This document shows, piece after piece, positions 15,512 through 24,598 of a stretch of 41,936 nucleotides of DNA. Location of the stretch: positions 1-41,936 of the forward strand of contig CAZZKJ010000020.1 of NCBI GenBank assembly GCA_964654695.1, written 5' to 3'. Every line of letters begins with the position of its first letter. Position 1 is the stretch's first letter. Below the pieces are notes generated by a model. That model was not told where the DNA came from, ran no database searches, and saw nothing but the letters and a program-made list of their open reading frames with translations. This DNA is from CAZZKJ01 sp964654695 (lineage in GTDB: Bacteria > Krumholzibacteriota > Krumholzibacteriia > WVZY01). The position numbers and the translations under genes were made by a program.

Positions 15512-17184
15512 TTGACGGCGAGGGAGATAAATCTTTTATCGATCCGACGCTTCTAGGAAAGCTGCCCGCGGCTTTTGCGGCCTCTTCCGGCGGCCTTTTC
15601 AGAAAATTTGTTTCCAATCCTTTTGACGGCATTCCCCCATTTCTTCAGGCATTTGCAGGCACCAAGGATTATTGGAGTGTCAAGCTCGATTCAAGCATCG
15701 AAGCAATGCTAAAGCGGCCGGCAGGCGAGTCCAAGAATGATAGAAAAGAACTGTGCAGGAATGTTTATGAATACAATCTAAAACTGGGCGCCGGACAGGA
15801 ACTGCTCCGGAAAATCGAAAAAGCGGGCGAAGGCAGGGCTTTTTTCGTTTTAACCGGGCAGCAGCCGGGAATTTTGGGTGGAAGCCTGCTCTCGGTGTAC
15901 AAGGCATTTACAACCCTCGCTCTGGCGAAGCATCTCGAGAAAGTGCTGCAGATAGACTGCGTACCGTTGTATTGGGTCGGTTCGGACGACGACGATTTCG
16001 ACGAAATAAGACAATTAATTCTGCTTTCGTCTAATGCTTCGCTGCTTAAAATGTCTTTTCCTCCGGAAGCTCATGAAAGCTCCAGACCGGTCGGGTTTAT
16101 TTCCATCGATTGGGTGAAGAGGATTTGGGAGACACTTTCCACCGTAACCGAAAAATATCGCGGCGGTGTTTGGCTTCAGCAAATCATGGCGGATGTTCTC
16201 AAGCGCTCGGGTGATCATGGTGAAGCAGTCGCTTCTATAATCATATCATTATCCGGGGGGAGCGTGGCGTCCGTAGACGGCCGGGCGCCATACCTTCGCA
16301 ACTTTTCAAAATCTCTTTTTACTGCATATTTTGATAATGAGCCAATTATTAAAGATCTTATAGTCAAAAGGGGCGGGGAGTTCGAAGAAAAGGGCTTTCA
16401 CAGCCAGTTGTCGGTGGGCGAAGATTCGGGAATATTCATATTCGATAAAGGTCGAAGAAGGAAAGTTGCACCGGAATTCTTCTCGCACCTCGAAAAAGCA
16501 ATTGCCGACGATATCGAAAAGTGTTATCCGGGCGTAGTATTGAGAAGCCTGGTTCAGGATTATGTTTTTAATCCCCTTGCCGTGGTTTTGGGACCCGCAG
16601 AAATTGCATACAGAGCCCAGATATGTGACGTCTATGATTTGTTAAAAATTAGAAAGCCTTCGGTGTTTCCAAGGATGAGTGCGACAATGGTGCCGCCGGA
16701 CCTGCTGGATGATATCGATTGGCCTGCCGGCTGCCTGCAGAGCATAGCAGAAGATCCCGCGGTCTTTGATGTGTTGACGGTCGTGCCGTCCGGTATGGAT
16801 GAGATGAATCAGATAAAGGAAGAATTTCTTCAAACGGTTGATAAAGAAATAAGACAAATGATAAAAACCCTTGATGACAAGCTTCCCAAAGGCGGGGCCG
16901 GCAGGTTCGCCAGGAAAATCAGTGATTCCAGGCGCGGACTTGAAAGGGCATTTGATGCAATATCCGCTGAAATCAAAAAAGATATTCTCAAGCGCTATCC
17001 CTGGGCGGGGAATGTGGACGGTATATTTCGTCCCGGGGGCAAGATCCAGGAGCGTGCGCTTTCTTTATTGATGCCATATCTGTATTCCGGAGCTGAAGCG
17101 GGTTCGATCCTGGAAAACATGAGCGCAAAATATGTCTCTGAGGTAATGGACGGAAGGGTGGAACATTATGTATACTCGCTTTGA
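15508..17184 (+). CDS. bshC: Bacillithiol biosynthesis cysteine-adding enzyme BshC
   Basis: BshC joins cysteine to glucosaminyl-malate, the last step of bacillithiol synthesis. The 558-residue product (family about 540) shows FVLTGQQPGILGGSLLSVYKAFTTLALAKHLE, VPLYWVGSDDDDFDEI, VLRSLVQDYVFNPLAVVLGPAEIAYRAQ, and the long C-terminal coiled region near residues 440-480. ATG 15508 gives MIDGEGDKSFIDP and sits in an ATGA overlap with the methyltransferase; GGAGG is only 2 bases away, so coupling probably matters more than the ribosome site. The frame extends to 15385, but that part lies in the methyltransferase gene and is not conserved. Confidence 0.93.
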   Translation: MIDGEGDKSFIDPTLLGKLPAAFAASSGGLFRKFVSNPFDGIPPFLQAFAGTKDYWSVKLDSSIEAMLKRPAGESKNDRKELCRNVYEYNLKLGAGQELLRKIEKAGEGRAFFVLTGQQPGILGGSLLSVYKAFTTLALAKHLEKVLQIDCVPLYWVGSDDDDFDEIRQLILLSSNASLLKMSFPPEAHESSRPVGFISIDWVKRIWETLSTVTEKYRGGVWLQQIMADVLKRSGDHGEAVASIIISLSGGSVASVDGRAPYLRNFSKSLFTAYFDNEPIIKDLIVKRGGEFEEKGFHSQLSVGEDSGIFIFDKGRRRKVAPEFFSHLEKAIADDIEKCYPGVVLRSLVQDYVFNPLAVVLGPAEIAYRAQICDVYDLLKIRKPSVFPRMSATMVPPDLLDDIDWPAGCLQSIAEDPAVFDVLTVVPSGMDEMNQIKEEFLQTVDKEIRQMIKTLDDKLPKGGAGRFARKISDSRRGLERAFDAISAEIKKDILKRYPWAGNVDGIFRPGGKIQERALSLLMPYLYSGAEAGSILENMSAKYVSEVMDGRVEHYVYSL

Positions 17185-17224
17185 TGATGCAAGCAATGCA
17201 ACCGGATGAAATAACGGCGGGAGA

Positions 17225-17929
17225 ATGATGCGTTTAACTTTTTTGGGAATCCATCCCGATGATATCGAGCTGAGCTGTGGCGGAACGGTTGCCCTGGCCT
17301 GCCTGCAGGGGCACGATGTCACTTTGGTCGATCTTTCCAGAGGCGAATCTTCGAGCAACGGATCTCCCGAGGAAAGAGAAAAAGAGGCGGCGGAAGCAGT
17401 GCGAATACTGGGTGTGAAGGACAGACTCAATCTTGGTCTGCCCGATACGCGGATTTGCAGCGAGGACGCCGGCCAGACCTCAGCAGTTGTGGATGTCATA
17501 AGGAAGCTCAGACCTGAAATCGCATTTATTCCCAATCGTTTCGACCCCCATCCTGACCACGCTTCGGGAAGCGTGCTCATAGAAAGGGCGCTTTACATGT
17601 CGGGAATTCACGGCTACATGCCCGGCAGGGATGGATGGAAGGTGCCGGTAATCGCCATTTATGCAGGCCGCCTGCCGATGGAGGCCCACATGGTTATTGA
17701 TGTATCCACTACGCATAAAATAAAAATGCAGGCTATTAAAGCGCATGCCACCCAGTTCGGCCGGCTGGAAGGCCGGAAGGCATCGCCGATCAATGATGAA
17801 GGATTTCTTCCTTTCATTGAAGCGAGAAGCAGGGTGTTCGGCAATTCGATAGGAGCTGCTTTCGGGGAACCCTTCAGACTTTTGACTCCTTTGGCGGTTC
17901 GTGATATTTCCATAATAAACTCGGATTAG
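17225..17929 (+). CDS. bshB1: Bacillithiol biosynthesis deacetylase BshB (PIG-L/LmbE family)
   Basis: BshB removes the acetyl group from GlcNAc-malate. The 234-residue product has the zinc-site motif HPDDIELSCGG near the N terminus (residues 10-20), LSRGESSSNG, LPDTRI, and FDPHPDHASGS with the further metal-binding His, all typical of BshB1. Its length matches the family. GGGAG shortly before ATG 17225 supports the start. It lies 40 bases after bshC and 26 before bshA, completing the pathway. Confidence 0.92.
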   Translation: MMRLTFLGIHPDDIELSCGGTVALACLQGHDVTLVDLSRGESSSNGSPEEREKEAAEAVRILGVKDRLNLGLPDTRICSEDAGQTSAVVDVIRKLRPEIAFIPNRFDPHPDHASGSVLIERALYMSGIHGYMPGRDGWKVPVIAIYAGRLPMEAHMVIDVSTTHKIKMQAIKAHATQFGRLEGRKASPINDEGFLPFIEARSRVFGNSIGAAFGEPFRLLTPLAVRDISIINSD

Positions 17930-17955
17930 AGCCGCACTAACCTGAAAAGATCAAA

Positions 17956-19092
17956 ATGAAAACAAAGCTCAATATTGGCATGGTTTGCTACCCGACCACC
18001 GGGGGCAGTGGTGTGGTGGCCGCTGAGTTGGGCAAGGGTCTGGCTTCACGAGGGCATAAAGTTCACTTCATAACTCATGGATTACCGGCACGCCTCAGTC
18101 ATTTCGATGAAAACATTGCTTTTCATAAAGTTGATTTGGGCGACTATCCCTTGTTCGGCCAGTTCACCCCGTACTCTCTTAATATGGCCGTTAAAATCAG
18201 GGAAGTTGCGGATCAATTTGATCTTCACCTGGTTCATGTTCATTACGCAATTCCTTATGCGACCTGTGCATTTCTTGCGCGCGAAATGTTGAAACCAAAG
18301 CTTGTGAAAACGGTCACGACCCTGCATGGCACGGATATAACACTTGTGGGCATGATGCCGTCTTTTTATGAGATTACCCGATTCAGTGTCTCAGTAAGCG
18401 ATGCCATAACGGCCGTTTCCAGGTTCCTGAAGGATCAGACCGTCGAAGCGTTCCGTATAAAAAAACCTATCGACGTGATTCACAATTTTGTTGACTGCAA
18501 CGAATTCCGCCCGGCACGGGAAGCCGGTGTCCGGCAAAAGCTGGCCCCGGGGGGAGAAAAGCTTATTATGCATGCATCAAACTTTCGGAAAGTTAAGAAC
18601 ATACCGGCAGTAGTTAAAGTCTTCTATGATGTACAAAAGACCATTCCCTGCCGCCTGGTTTTTATCGGCGATGGCCCCGAAAGGGAGCCGATAGAAAAAA
18701 TGTGTTCCGATTTGGGCGTGCGCAGTCTGGTGACTTTTTTAGGAGAGCAGGAATACGTGGCGGACATCCTTCCCGCGGCCGACTGCTTCCTTCTGCCGAG
18801 CGAACACGAGAGCTTCGGCCTGAGCGCGCTGGAAGCCATGAGCTGCGGCGTGCCGGTAATAGCATCAAATATTGGCGGTCTGCATGAAGTCATAGATGAT
18901 GGAACGACCGGGCATCTATGCGGGCCAAATGAAACAGGATGCATGACGGAGATACTCCTTGAACTTCTGACGGATGAAGCGGAAAGAAAAAACATGGGCA
19001 TTAGAAGCCGGGAAAGAGCCAAAAGAGAATTCGGAAAAGACAAGATAATAGAGCAGTATATATCTATCTACAATAAAATTCTAATCGAATGA
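17956..19092 (+). CDS. bshA: N-acetyl-alpha-D-glucosaminyl L-malate synthase BshA
   Basis: BshA is a GT4 retaining glycosyltransferase that couples UDP-GlcNAc to L-malate, the first step of bacillithiol synthesis. The 378-residue product starts with the diagnostic NIGMVCYPTTGGSGVVAAELGKGLASRGHKVHFIT and continues with HVHYAIPYATCAFLAREM, TLHGTDITLVG, SNFRKVKN, and the C-terminal GT4 nucleotide-sugar motif PSEHESFGLSALEAMSCGVPVIASNIGGLHEVI. Length is typical. It is the last gene of the operon; I see no convincing terminator in the 104 bases before the convergent HIT gene. Confidence 0.94.
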   Translation: MKTKLNIGMVCYPTTGGSGVVAAELGKGLASRGHKVHFITHGLPARLSHFDENIAFHKVDLGDYPLFGQFTPYSLNMAVKIREVADQFDLHLVHVHYAIPYATCAFLAREMLKPKLVKTVTTLHGTDITLVGMMPSFYEITRFSVSVSDAITAVSRFLKDQTVEAFRIKKPIDVIHNFVDCNEFRPAREAGVRQKLAPGGEKLIMHASNFRKVKNIPAVVKVFYDVQKTIPCRLVFIGDGPEREPIEKMCSDLGVRSLVTFLGEQEYVADILPAADCFLLPSEHESFGLSALEAMSCGVPVIASNIGGLHEVIDDGTTGHLCGPNETGCMTEILLELLTDEAERKNMGIRSRERAKREFGKDKIIEQYISIYNKILIE

Positions 19093-19196
19093 ACACCCAA
19101 TAAAATGCCTGGACCTTCATTCAAGAAGATTGCTCCCGTAAATCTAATAATTCAGCCGTGGCTGCAGCAGATGAATGCTCTCGTCTGAAGAAGCTT

Positions 19197-19541
19197 TTAA
19201 CCAGGAGGCCAGGAAAACGGCCTTCCGCCAAGAAGGTGCAGGTGGACATGAAAAACCGACTGCCCGGCTCCTTCCATGCAGTTCATAACCAGCCTGTAAC
19301 CATCCTCAGAAAATCCCTTTTCTCCAGCGATCTCGCGGGCTTTCACAATCATACCGCCTAAAAGCCCGGTATCATCGCCAACCGCGTCATTCAATGTCGC
19401 AATATGCTTTTTTGGTATGATCAGCGCGTGAAACGGTGCGGCCGGATTCAAATCCGAGAAAGCCAGAAGACTTTCACTTTCAAAGATTTTATCTGCAGGC
19501 ACGGTTCCGTCTGCGATCATGCAGAATATGCATTCGGACAT
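19197..19541 (-). CDS. HIT family (Hint-type) nucleotide hydrolase
   Basis: The 114-residue product is a histidine-triad protein: MSECIFCMIADG with the CxxC of zinc-type Hint proteins, ALIIPKKHIATLND, and the catalytic HVHLHLLGGRPF near the C terminus. Such enzymes cleave AMP from phosphoramidates such as AMP-lysine. AAAGGGG just upstream fixes ATG at 19541; the frame continues to 19643 without conserved sequence. A perfect 20-base palindrome lies 28 bases upstream of the start, so regulation by a dimeric repressor is likely. Confidence 0.93.
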   Translation of the reverse strand: MSECIFCMIADGTVPADKIFESESLLAFSDLNPAAPFHALIIPKKHIATLNDAVGDDTGLLGGMIVKAREIAGEKGFSEDGYRLVMNCMEGAGQSVFHVHLHLLGGRPFSWPPG

Positions 19542-19568
19542 TTTTAGCCCCTTTCCATGCTGATAATG

Positions 19569-19588
19569 TTTGTCAAGTACTTGACAAA
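19569..19588. promoter_or_regulatory. Perfect 20-bp palindrome, probable operator
   Basis: TTTGTCAAGT followed directly by its reverse complement ACTTGACAAA. Both halves contain TTGACA, one on each strand. On the minus strand a CATTAT box follows immediately, placing the palindrome where a -35/spacer region for the HIT gene would be. I do not recognise the regulator. Confidence 0.65.
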
Positions 19589-19799
19589 AAAGCTTTTGGC
19601 AATGGGTGGCAACCAGGGGTTCGCAGCATTTTATGAATGGCATTCTTTTTTTGTTTCTTCGGTCCCCTCAAGCACCACCATGTATTCTAGTAACATTATG
19701 AAATAAAATCAACTACCAGGCGGCAAAATTTCATATAACGGGTATATATTTTGCTTTGTAATTCGTGGGCGTCCCGTTCATCTCGAATAAGGAGTTTTT

Positions 19800-19874
19800 A
19801 TGGGACTGGCGAAATGGGTTTCTTGTGCATATATTAATCTTGGAAATGAAATGATCGCGTTGATGAATTCTTAG
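19800..19874 (+). CDS. Possible 24-residue leader peptide upstream of prkA
   Basis: AAGGAG (19789-19794) lies 5 bases before ATG 19800. The frame reads MGLAKWVSCAYINLGNEMIA and four more residues (LMNS), ends in TAG, and stops 15 bases before the prkA start. The ribosome site is good, but the ORF is so short that chance is possible. I do not recognise the peptide. It could couple translation to prkA or be a small protein. Confidence 0.35.
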   Translation: MGLAKWVSCAYINLGNEMIALMNS

Positions 19875-19889
19875 CAGCCGGGAGGAACC

Positions 19890-21941
19890 ATGCAAAACGC
19901 TGATGAGATAATCTCTTTGATCAGAAATGAACAAAATGTCGATGAATTCAAGGAACTGAATTGGAAAGGTACTTTTTCGGAATACCTCGACAAAGTTATT
20001 GCTGATCCGGGAATTGTCAGAACGGCTTTCCAGCGAGTTTATGACATGATTCTTTCCTACGGCGTAGAAGATTATGTGGAATACAAGAAAAAAATAAGCC
20101 GGTATAAATTCTTTGAAGATTTTGAAACCGAAGGCAAGGATGCAATTTATGGTCTTGAGGTCCCTTTGATGAAGATGGTCCACATCTTCAAATCTGCTGC
20201 AAAGCGCTACGGCACCGAGCGCCGGATTCTCCTTTTGCACGGCCCGGTCGGAAGCGCAAAGAGTACGATCGTGAGGCTTCTTAAAAAAGGCCTGGAGAAC
20301 TATTCCAAGAAACCGGAAGGAAGGTTGTTCACATTTGGGTGGAGAGATGATAAGTCTGAGGCGGAGCGCTACATAGACTGTCCGATGCACGAAGATCCGC
20401 TCCACTTGATACCGGAAAAGTTTCGGGTTTCTATAGAATCTCGTTTGAATTCGCGAATAAAAGATTCCGACAAGCAGATAAAAATCGAAGGTGAACTTTG
20501 TCCGTCATGCAGATTCCAGTTTTCCGAGCTTCTTGAGAAATACAACGGCGACTGGGCCAAAGTGATCGACCATATACAGACCAGACGATTGATTCTCTCC
20601 GAAAAGGACAGAGTCGGAATCGGCACATTCCAACCCAAAGACGAGAAGAACCAGGATTCTACCGAGCTGACCGGAGATATCAATTACAGGAAGATTGCCG
20701 AATACGGAAGCGATTCAGACCCGAGGGCTTTCAATTTCGATGGCGAGTTCAATATCGCTAATCGCGGGCTGATAGAGTTCATAGAAGTTCTCAAGCTGGA
20801 CGTAGCGTTTCTCTATGATCTTCTTGGCGCCTCGCAGGAACATAAAATTAAGCCTAAGAAATTCTCTCAAACCGATATCGATGAAGTAATCATAGGACAT
20901 ACTAATGAACCTGAATACCGCAAACTCCAGAGCAACGAATTTATGGAGGCCCTGCGGGACAGGACCGTCAAGATCGATATCCCTTACATAACCAGATTGA
21001 ATGATGAAGTGCGGATCTACGAACGCGATTTTAATTCATCGAACATCAAAAGCAAACATATCGCGCCGCATACGCTGGAGATGGCGGCTATGTGGGCCGT
21101 TCTTACTCGATTGGAAGAACCCAAGAAAGCCAGCCTCAGTTTGATGCAGAAGTTGAAGCTATATAACGGCCAAACCCTATCGGGTTTCACGGAGGATAAT
21201 ATAAAGGAACTCAGAAAGGACTCCGAAAGAGAAGGAATGGAAGGTATTTCTCCCAGGTTCATCCAGGACAAAATATCGAATGCCCTTGTCAATGAAGAGG
21301 CAGAATGCTGCATAAATCCATTTATGGTTTTAAACGAACTCGAGAGCGGGCTCAAACATCATTCGCTTATCCGGAGCGAAGATCAAAGAAAGAAATTCAG
21401 GGAAATGCTGAGTCTCGTGAAAGAGGAATACGAAGATATAGTCAAAAACGAGGTTCAAAGGGCCATTTCAGCGGATGAGGATGCGATCAGAAAACTCTGC
21501 GGCAATTATGTTGATAACATAAAAGCTTTTACGCAAAAAGAGAAAGTCAAGAACAAGTACACGGGCGAAGACGAAGAGCCGGACGAAAGGCTAATGCGTT
21601 CAATTGAAGAAAAGATAGGCATTCCTGAAAACCGCAAGGAAGATTTCAGAAGGGAGATTATGAACTATATAGGCGCCCTGGCCGTCGACGGCAAGGTATT
21701 TGAATACAAGACGAACGCTCGTCTGCAAAAGGCCCTGGAGCTCAAGCTTTTCGAGGATCAGAAGGATTCCATTAAGATTACAAACCTTGTTTCAAATGTC
21801 ATAGACAAGGATACTCAGGAAAAAATCGATGTAGTTAAGCAGAGGTTGAAAAGAAATCTTGGTTACTGTGATATTTGTGCGACGGACGTATTGAACTTCG
21901 TAGCCAGCATTTTTGCGCGGGGGGATACGAAAGAATCATAA
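19890..21941 (+). CDS. prkA: PrkA-family serine protein kinase (YeaG)
   Basis: PrkA/YeaG is an AAA+-like protein with a C-terminal kinase-related domain, linked to nitrogen starvation, stationary phase and sporulation responses. The 683-residue product has TFSEYLDKVIADPGIVRTAFQRVYDMI at the N terminus, a P-loop GPVGSAKST (residues 118-126), CPMHEDPLHLIP, FNIANRGLIEFIEVLKLDVAFLYDLL, and EYRKLQSNEFMEALRDRTVKIDIPY, all typical of the family. GGGAGGAA supports the start. yeaH follows after 13 bases and spoVR after that, the conserved prkA-yeaH-spoVR order. Length is close to the E. coli protein (about 640). Confidence 0.95.
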   Translation: MQNADEIISLIRNEQNVDEFKELNWKGTFSEYLDKVIADPGIVRTAFQRVYDMILSYGVEDYVEYKKKISRYKFFEDFETEGKDAIYGLEVPLMKMVHIFKSAAKRYGTERRILLLHGPVGSAKSTIVRLLKKGLENYSKKPEGRLFTFGWRDDKSEAERYIDCPMHEDPLHLIPEKFRVSIESRLNSRIKDSDKQIKIEGELCPSCRFQFSELLEKYNGDWAKVIDHIQTRRLILSEKDRVGIGTFQPKDEKNQDSTELTGDINYRKIAEYGSDSDPRAFNFDGEFNIANRGLIEFIEVLKLDVAFLYDLLGASQEHKIKPKKFSQTDIDEVIIGHTNEPEYRKLQSNEFMEALRDRTVKIDIPYITRLNDEVRIYERDFNSSNIKSKHIAPHTLEMAAMWAVLTRLEEPKKASLSLMQKLKLYNGQTLSGFTEDNIKELRKDSEREGMEGISPRFIQDKISNALVNEEAECCINPFMVLNELESGLKHHSLIRSEDQRKKFREMLSLVKEEYEDIVKNEVQRAISADEDAIRKLCGNYVDNIKAFTQKEKVKNKYTGEDEEPDERLMRSIEEKIGIPENRKEDFRREIMNYIGALAVDGKVFEYKTNARLQKALELKLFEDQKDSIKITNLVSNVIDKDTQEKIDVVKQRLKRNLGYCDICATDVLNFVASIFARGDTKES

Positions 21942-21954
21942 GGAGGCGCCCCTC

Positions 21955-23061
21955 ATGGTGCAGCGCATCGAACAGGACCTCCGCCGGTTTCGGCAGATTG
22001 TGAGAGGGGTTGTCAAAAGGGAACTGAAGAAGTACATGGTAACCGGCGAACTCCTGGGTAAAAAAGGCAAAGATCTGGTAAGTATTCCCATTCAACAAAT
22101 CGAGCTGCCTCGTTTCCGCTATGAGACACGAAAGCTGGGCGGAGTGGGACAAGGAGAAGGGGATGAAGGAACCCCTATAGGCGCCGCGGAAAACGACGGC
22201 GGCGTAGGAGAGGCCGGAGAGGTGCCCGGCTCTCACATTCTCGAAGTGGATATATCCATTGATGAGCTTGCCGAGATCATTGGAGAGGAACTCGAGCTTC
22301 CCAGAATCCAACCCAAAAACAAGAATTCCCTGGTTACAGAAAAATCCCGGTATTCATCCATTAAACGCACAGGTCCGGATTCGCTCCGTCACTTCAAAAG
22401 AACTTTCAAGGAAGCACTTAAGCGCCAGATGGCTATGGGTACTTACGACCATTCGTCTCCGATGATAGTGCCCATTAAGGAGGATGTTAGATATAAGTCC
22501 TGGAGAAAAGTTCAGGTCGCCGAAACCAATGCCGTCATAATGTTCATCATGGATGTGTCCGGTTCAATGGGCGACGAACAGAAAGAAATAGTACGCATGG
22601 AATCTTTCTGGCTTCACACCTGGCTGAATCACCAATATAAAGGAGTGGAAACCAGGTATATCATTCATGATGCAGCAGCCAAGGAAGTCAATGAGGAGAC
22701 TTTCTTCCATACCAGGGAAAGCGGCGGCACCAAGATATCTTCGGCATATGCGCTGTGTGCAAAAATAATAAAAGAATGTTTTAGCCCCGAGGACTGGAAT
22801 ATTTATATATTTCATTTTTCCGACGGCGATAATTGGGGAGGTGGGGATACGGATACGTGCGTAAAGCTTCTCAGAGAATACATGCTTCCAAGTGTAAATC
22901 TGTTTTGTTACGGGCAGGTAACGAGCCCTTATGGTTCCGGTGCATTCGGCAGCGATCTTCGCAAGACCATAACCGATGCTGATAATCTGATCCTGTCTGA
23001 TATAAACAGTCGTGAAGATATCTATAAGTCTATAAAAGAATTTCTAGGAAAAGGGCGATGA
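21955..23061 (+). CDS. YeaH/YhbH family protein (DUF444) with VWA-type domain
   Basis: The 368-residue product is the usual partner of PrkA. The N-terminal half is charged (VQRIEQDLRRFRQIVRGVVKRELKKYM and a Gly-rich linker). The C-terminal half is a von Willebrand A-like domain with the metal-ion site DVSGSMGDEQ (Asp200) and SGGTKISSAY, then IYIFHFSDGDNWGGGDT. AGGAGG at 21941-21946, 8 bases before ATG 21955, decides the start; an upstream frame to 21913 overlaps prkA and lacks a ribosome site. Its end overlaps spoVR in ATGA. The molecular role of this family is not established. Confidence 0.93.
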   Translation: MVQRIEQDLRRFRQIVRGVVKRELKKYMVTGELLGKKGKDLVSIPIQQIELPRFRYETRKLGGVGQGEGDEGTPIGAAENDGGVGEAGEVPGSHILEVDISIDELAEIIGEELELPRIQPKNKNSLVTEKSRYSSIKRTGPDSLRHFKRTFKEALKRQMAMGTYDHSSPMIVPIKEDVRYKSWRKVQVAETNAVIMFIMDVSGSMGDEQKEIVRMESFWLHTWLNHQYKGVETRYIIHDAAAKEVNEETFFHTRESGGTKISSAYALCAKIIKECFSPEDWNIYIFHFSDGDNWGGGDTDTCVKLLREYMLPSVNLFCYGQVTSPYGSGAFGSDLRKTITDADNLILSDINSREDIYKSIKEFLGKGR

Positions 23062-24557
23062 TCTCCAGGAGAAAATTATCCAAGCTTATAAAGGAAATTG
23101 AGGGTTATGCCCGGGGATATGGGCTTGATTTCTTTCCGGTAAATTTCGAGATGCTCGACTTCAACCAGATGAACGAGATCGCGTCATATGGAGGATTTCC
23201 CGTCAGAACTCCACACTGGCGCTTCGGAATGCAATACCAGCACCTGAAGAAAAGCTATAAATACGGTCTGCACAAAATATATGAAATGATCATCAATAAC
23301 AATCCCTGCTATGCATATCTGTTGAAATCCAATAATCTTGTAGATCAAAAAATTGTCATTGCCCACGTATTTGCGCATTGTGATTTTTTCAAGAACAACG
23401 CTTATTTCAAGGATACCAACAGAAAAATGGTGGATGAAATGGCGAATCACGGCCAGCGGGTCAGGAAGTATTCTTCAAAATATGGTTTTGAAGAAGTTGA
23501 AGAGTTTTTGGATATATGTTTCTCGCTGGAAAACTTGATGGATCCTTATGCATCGATTATAGAATCGTTTCCAAAGGATACGGATGATGAACTTATTTCA
23601 TCGGAAGAAGCTGCAAGCATACCAAAAATCAAGAGTAAAAGCTATATGGACAGCTACATAAATCCGCAGCCCTACCTGGACGGTATGAGGCAAGCGAAAG
23701 CGGAGAGTCTAAAGGAAAAAAAGAAATTTCCGGAATCTCCGGAAAAAGATGTCTTGCTGTTTCTTATAAAATACGCTCCTCTGGAGAATTGGAAGAGAGA
23801 TATATTGTCAATGATTCGCGAAGAAAGTTATTATTTCGCCCCTCAGGCCCAGACAAAAATCATGAACGAAGGTTGGGCAACTTACTGGCATGCGAAAATA
23901 ATGACAACAAAATGCCTCGAGGATTCCGAAGTAATCGACTATGCCGATCATCATTCCGGCACGTTGGGCGTGCAGCCGGGATCAATTAATCCTTATAAAC
24001 TCGGTTATGAACTGTTCAAAGATATAGAGCTCCGCTGGAATACCGGAAGGTTCGGTAAAGAATATGAAGAATGTGAGGATCTGCTGAAGAAGACTTCATG
24101 GGACAAAAACATGGGCCAGGGAATGCAGAAAATATTCCAGACGCGATCCATATATAATGATATGAATTTCATCGATGACTTCTTAACCGAAAGCTTTTGC
24201 AGGAAACACAAGCTCTTCTCATACAAACTTAATTCCAAGACCGGTTATTACGAGATCGAAGATAGGAGCGCTTTGCGGATCAAGGAGAAACTGCTGTTTT
24301 CACTTACAAACCTGGGACATCCTCATATAACGGTAGTCGATGGCAATTACGGCAACAAAGGTGAGCTTTATATGAAGCACAGGTTCGACGGCGTTGAAAT
24401 CAGATTGGATCATGCCAAGGCGACTTTGGAAAAGCTTTTCACATTGTGGACCAGACCCGTTCACCTTCAGACCATCCTGGGCGAAGCACGCATTCTCCTC
24501 ACGTTTTCCGGATCCGGATACAGCGAACAAGCTATCAGCGGGCAAAGTGCGGCCTGA
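23058..24557 (+). CDS. SpoVR family protein (YcgB)
   Basis: The 499-residue product shows the SpoVR signatures: ARGYGLDFFPVNFEMLDFNQMNEIASYGGFPVRTPHW near the N terminus, VIAHVFAHCDFFKNN, ILSMIREESYYFAPQAQTKIMNEGWATYWH in the middle, and LGYELFKDIELRWN. SpoVR was found for its effect on the spore cortex in Bacillus, but homologues are common in non-sporulating diderms, always with PrkA and YeaH, and are tied to stress physiology. The start overlaps the end of the preceding gene by 4 bases (ATGA). There is no other sporulation gene in the window. Confidence 0.95.
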   Translation: MISRRKLSKLIKEIEGYARGYGLDFFPVNFEMLDFNQMNEIASYGGFPVRTPHWRFGMQYQHLKKSYKYGLHKIYEMIINNNPCYAYLLKSNNLVDQKIVIAHVFAHCDFFKNNAYFKDTNRKMVDEMANHGQRVRKYSSKYGFEEVEEFLDICFSLENLMDPYASIIESFPKDTDDELISSEEAASIPKIKSKSYMDSYINPQPYLDGMRQAKAESLKEKKKFPESPEKDVLLFLIKYAPLENWKRDILSMIREESYYFAPQAQTKIMNEGWATYWHAKIMTTKCLEDSEVIDYADHHSGTLGVQPGSINPYKLGYELFKDIELRWNTGRFGKEYEECEDLLKKTSWDKNMGQGMQKIFQTRSIYNDMNFIDDFLTESFCRKHKLFSYKLNSKTGYYEIEDRSALRIKEKLLFSLTNLGHPHITVVDGNYGNKGELYMKHRFDGVEIRLDHAKATLEKLFTLWTRPVHLQTILGEARILLTFSGSGYSEQAISGQSAA

Positions 24558-24598
24558 GAGATATATCCCGCGTCGAGGATTATTTTAGCGATAGTACT

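Larger units (their letters stand above)
19542..19889. other. 348-base divergent spacer between the HIT gene and prkA
   Basis: This holds the HIT gene ribosome site, a perfect palindrome at 19569-19588, a possible minus-strand -10 box (CATTAT, complement of 19563-19568), and a 24-codon ORF at 19800-19874. The stretch 19620-19790 is A/T-rich. It contains no -35/-10 pair for prkA that I would defend, and no RNA family that I recognise. Confidence 0.6.

Noticed and set aside
19592..19615. TTGGCAATGGGTGGCAAC, similar to a sigma54 promoter
   Set aside because: The GG and GC elements are one base too close, and sigma54 is intolerant of this.
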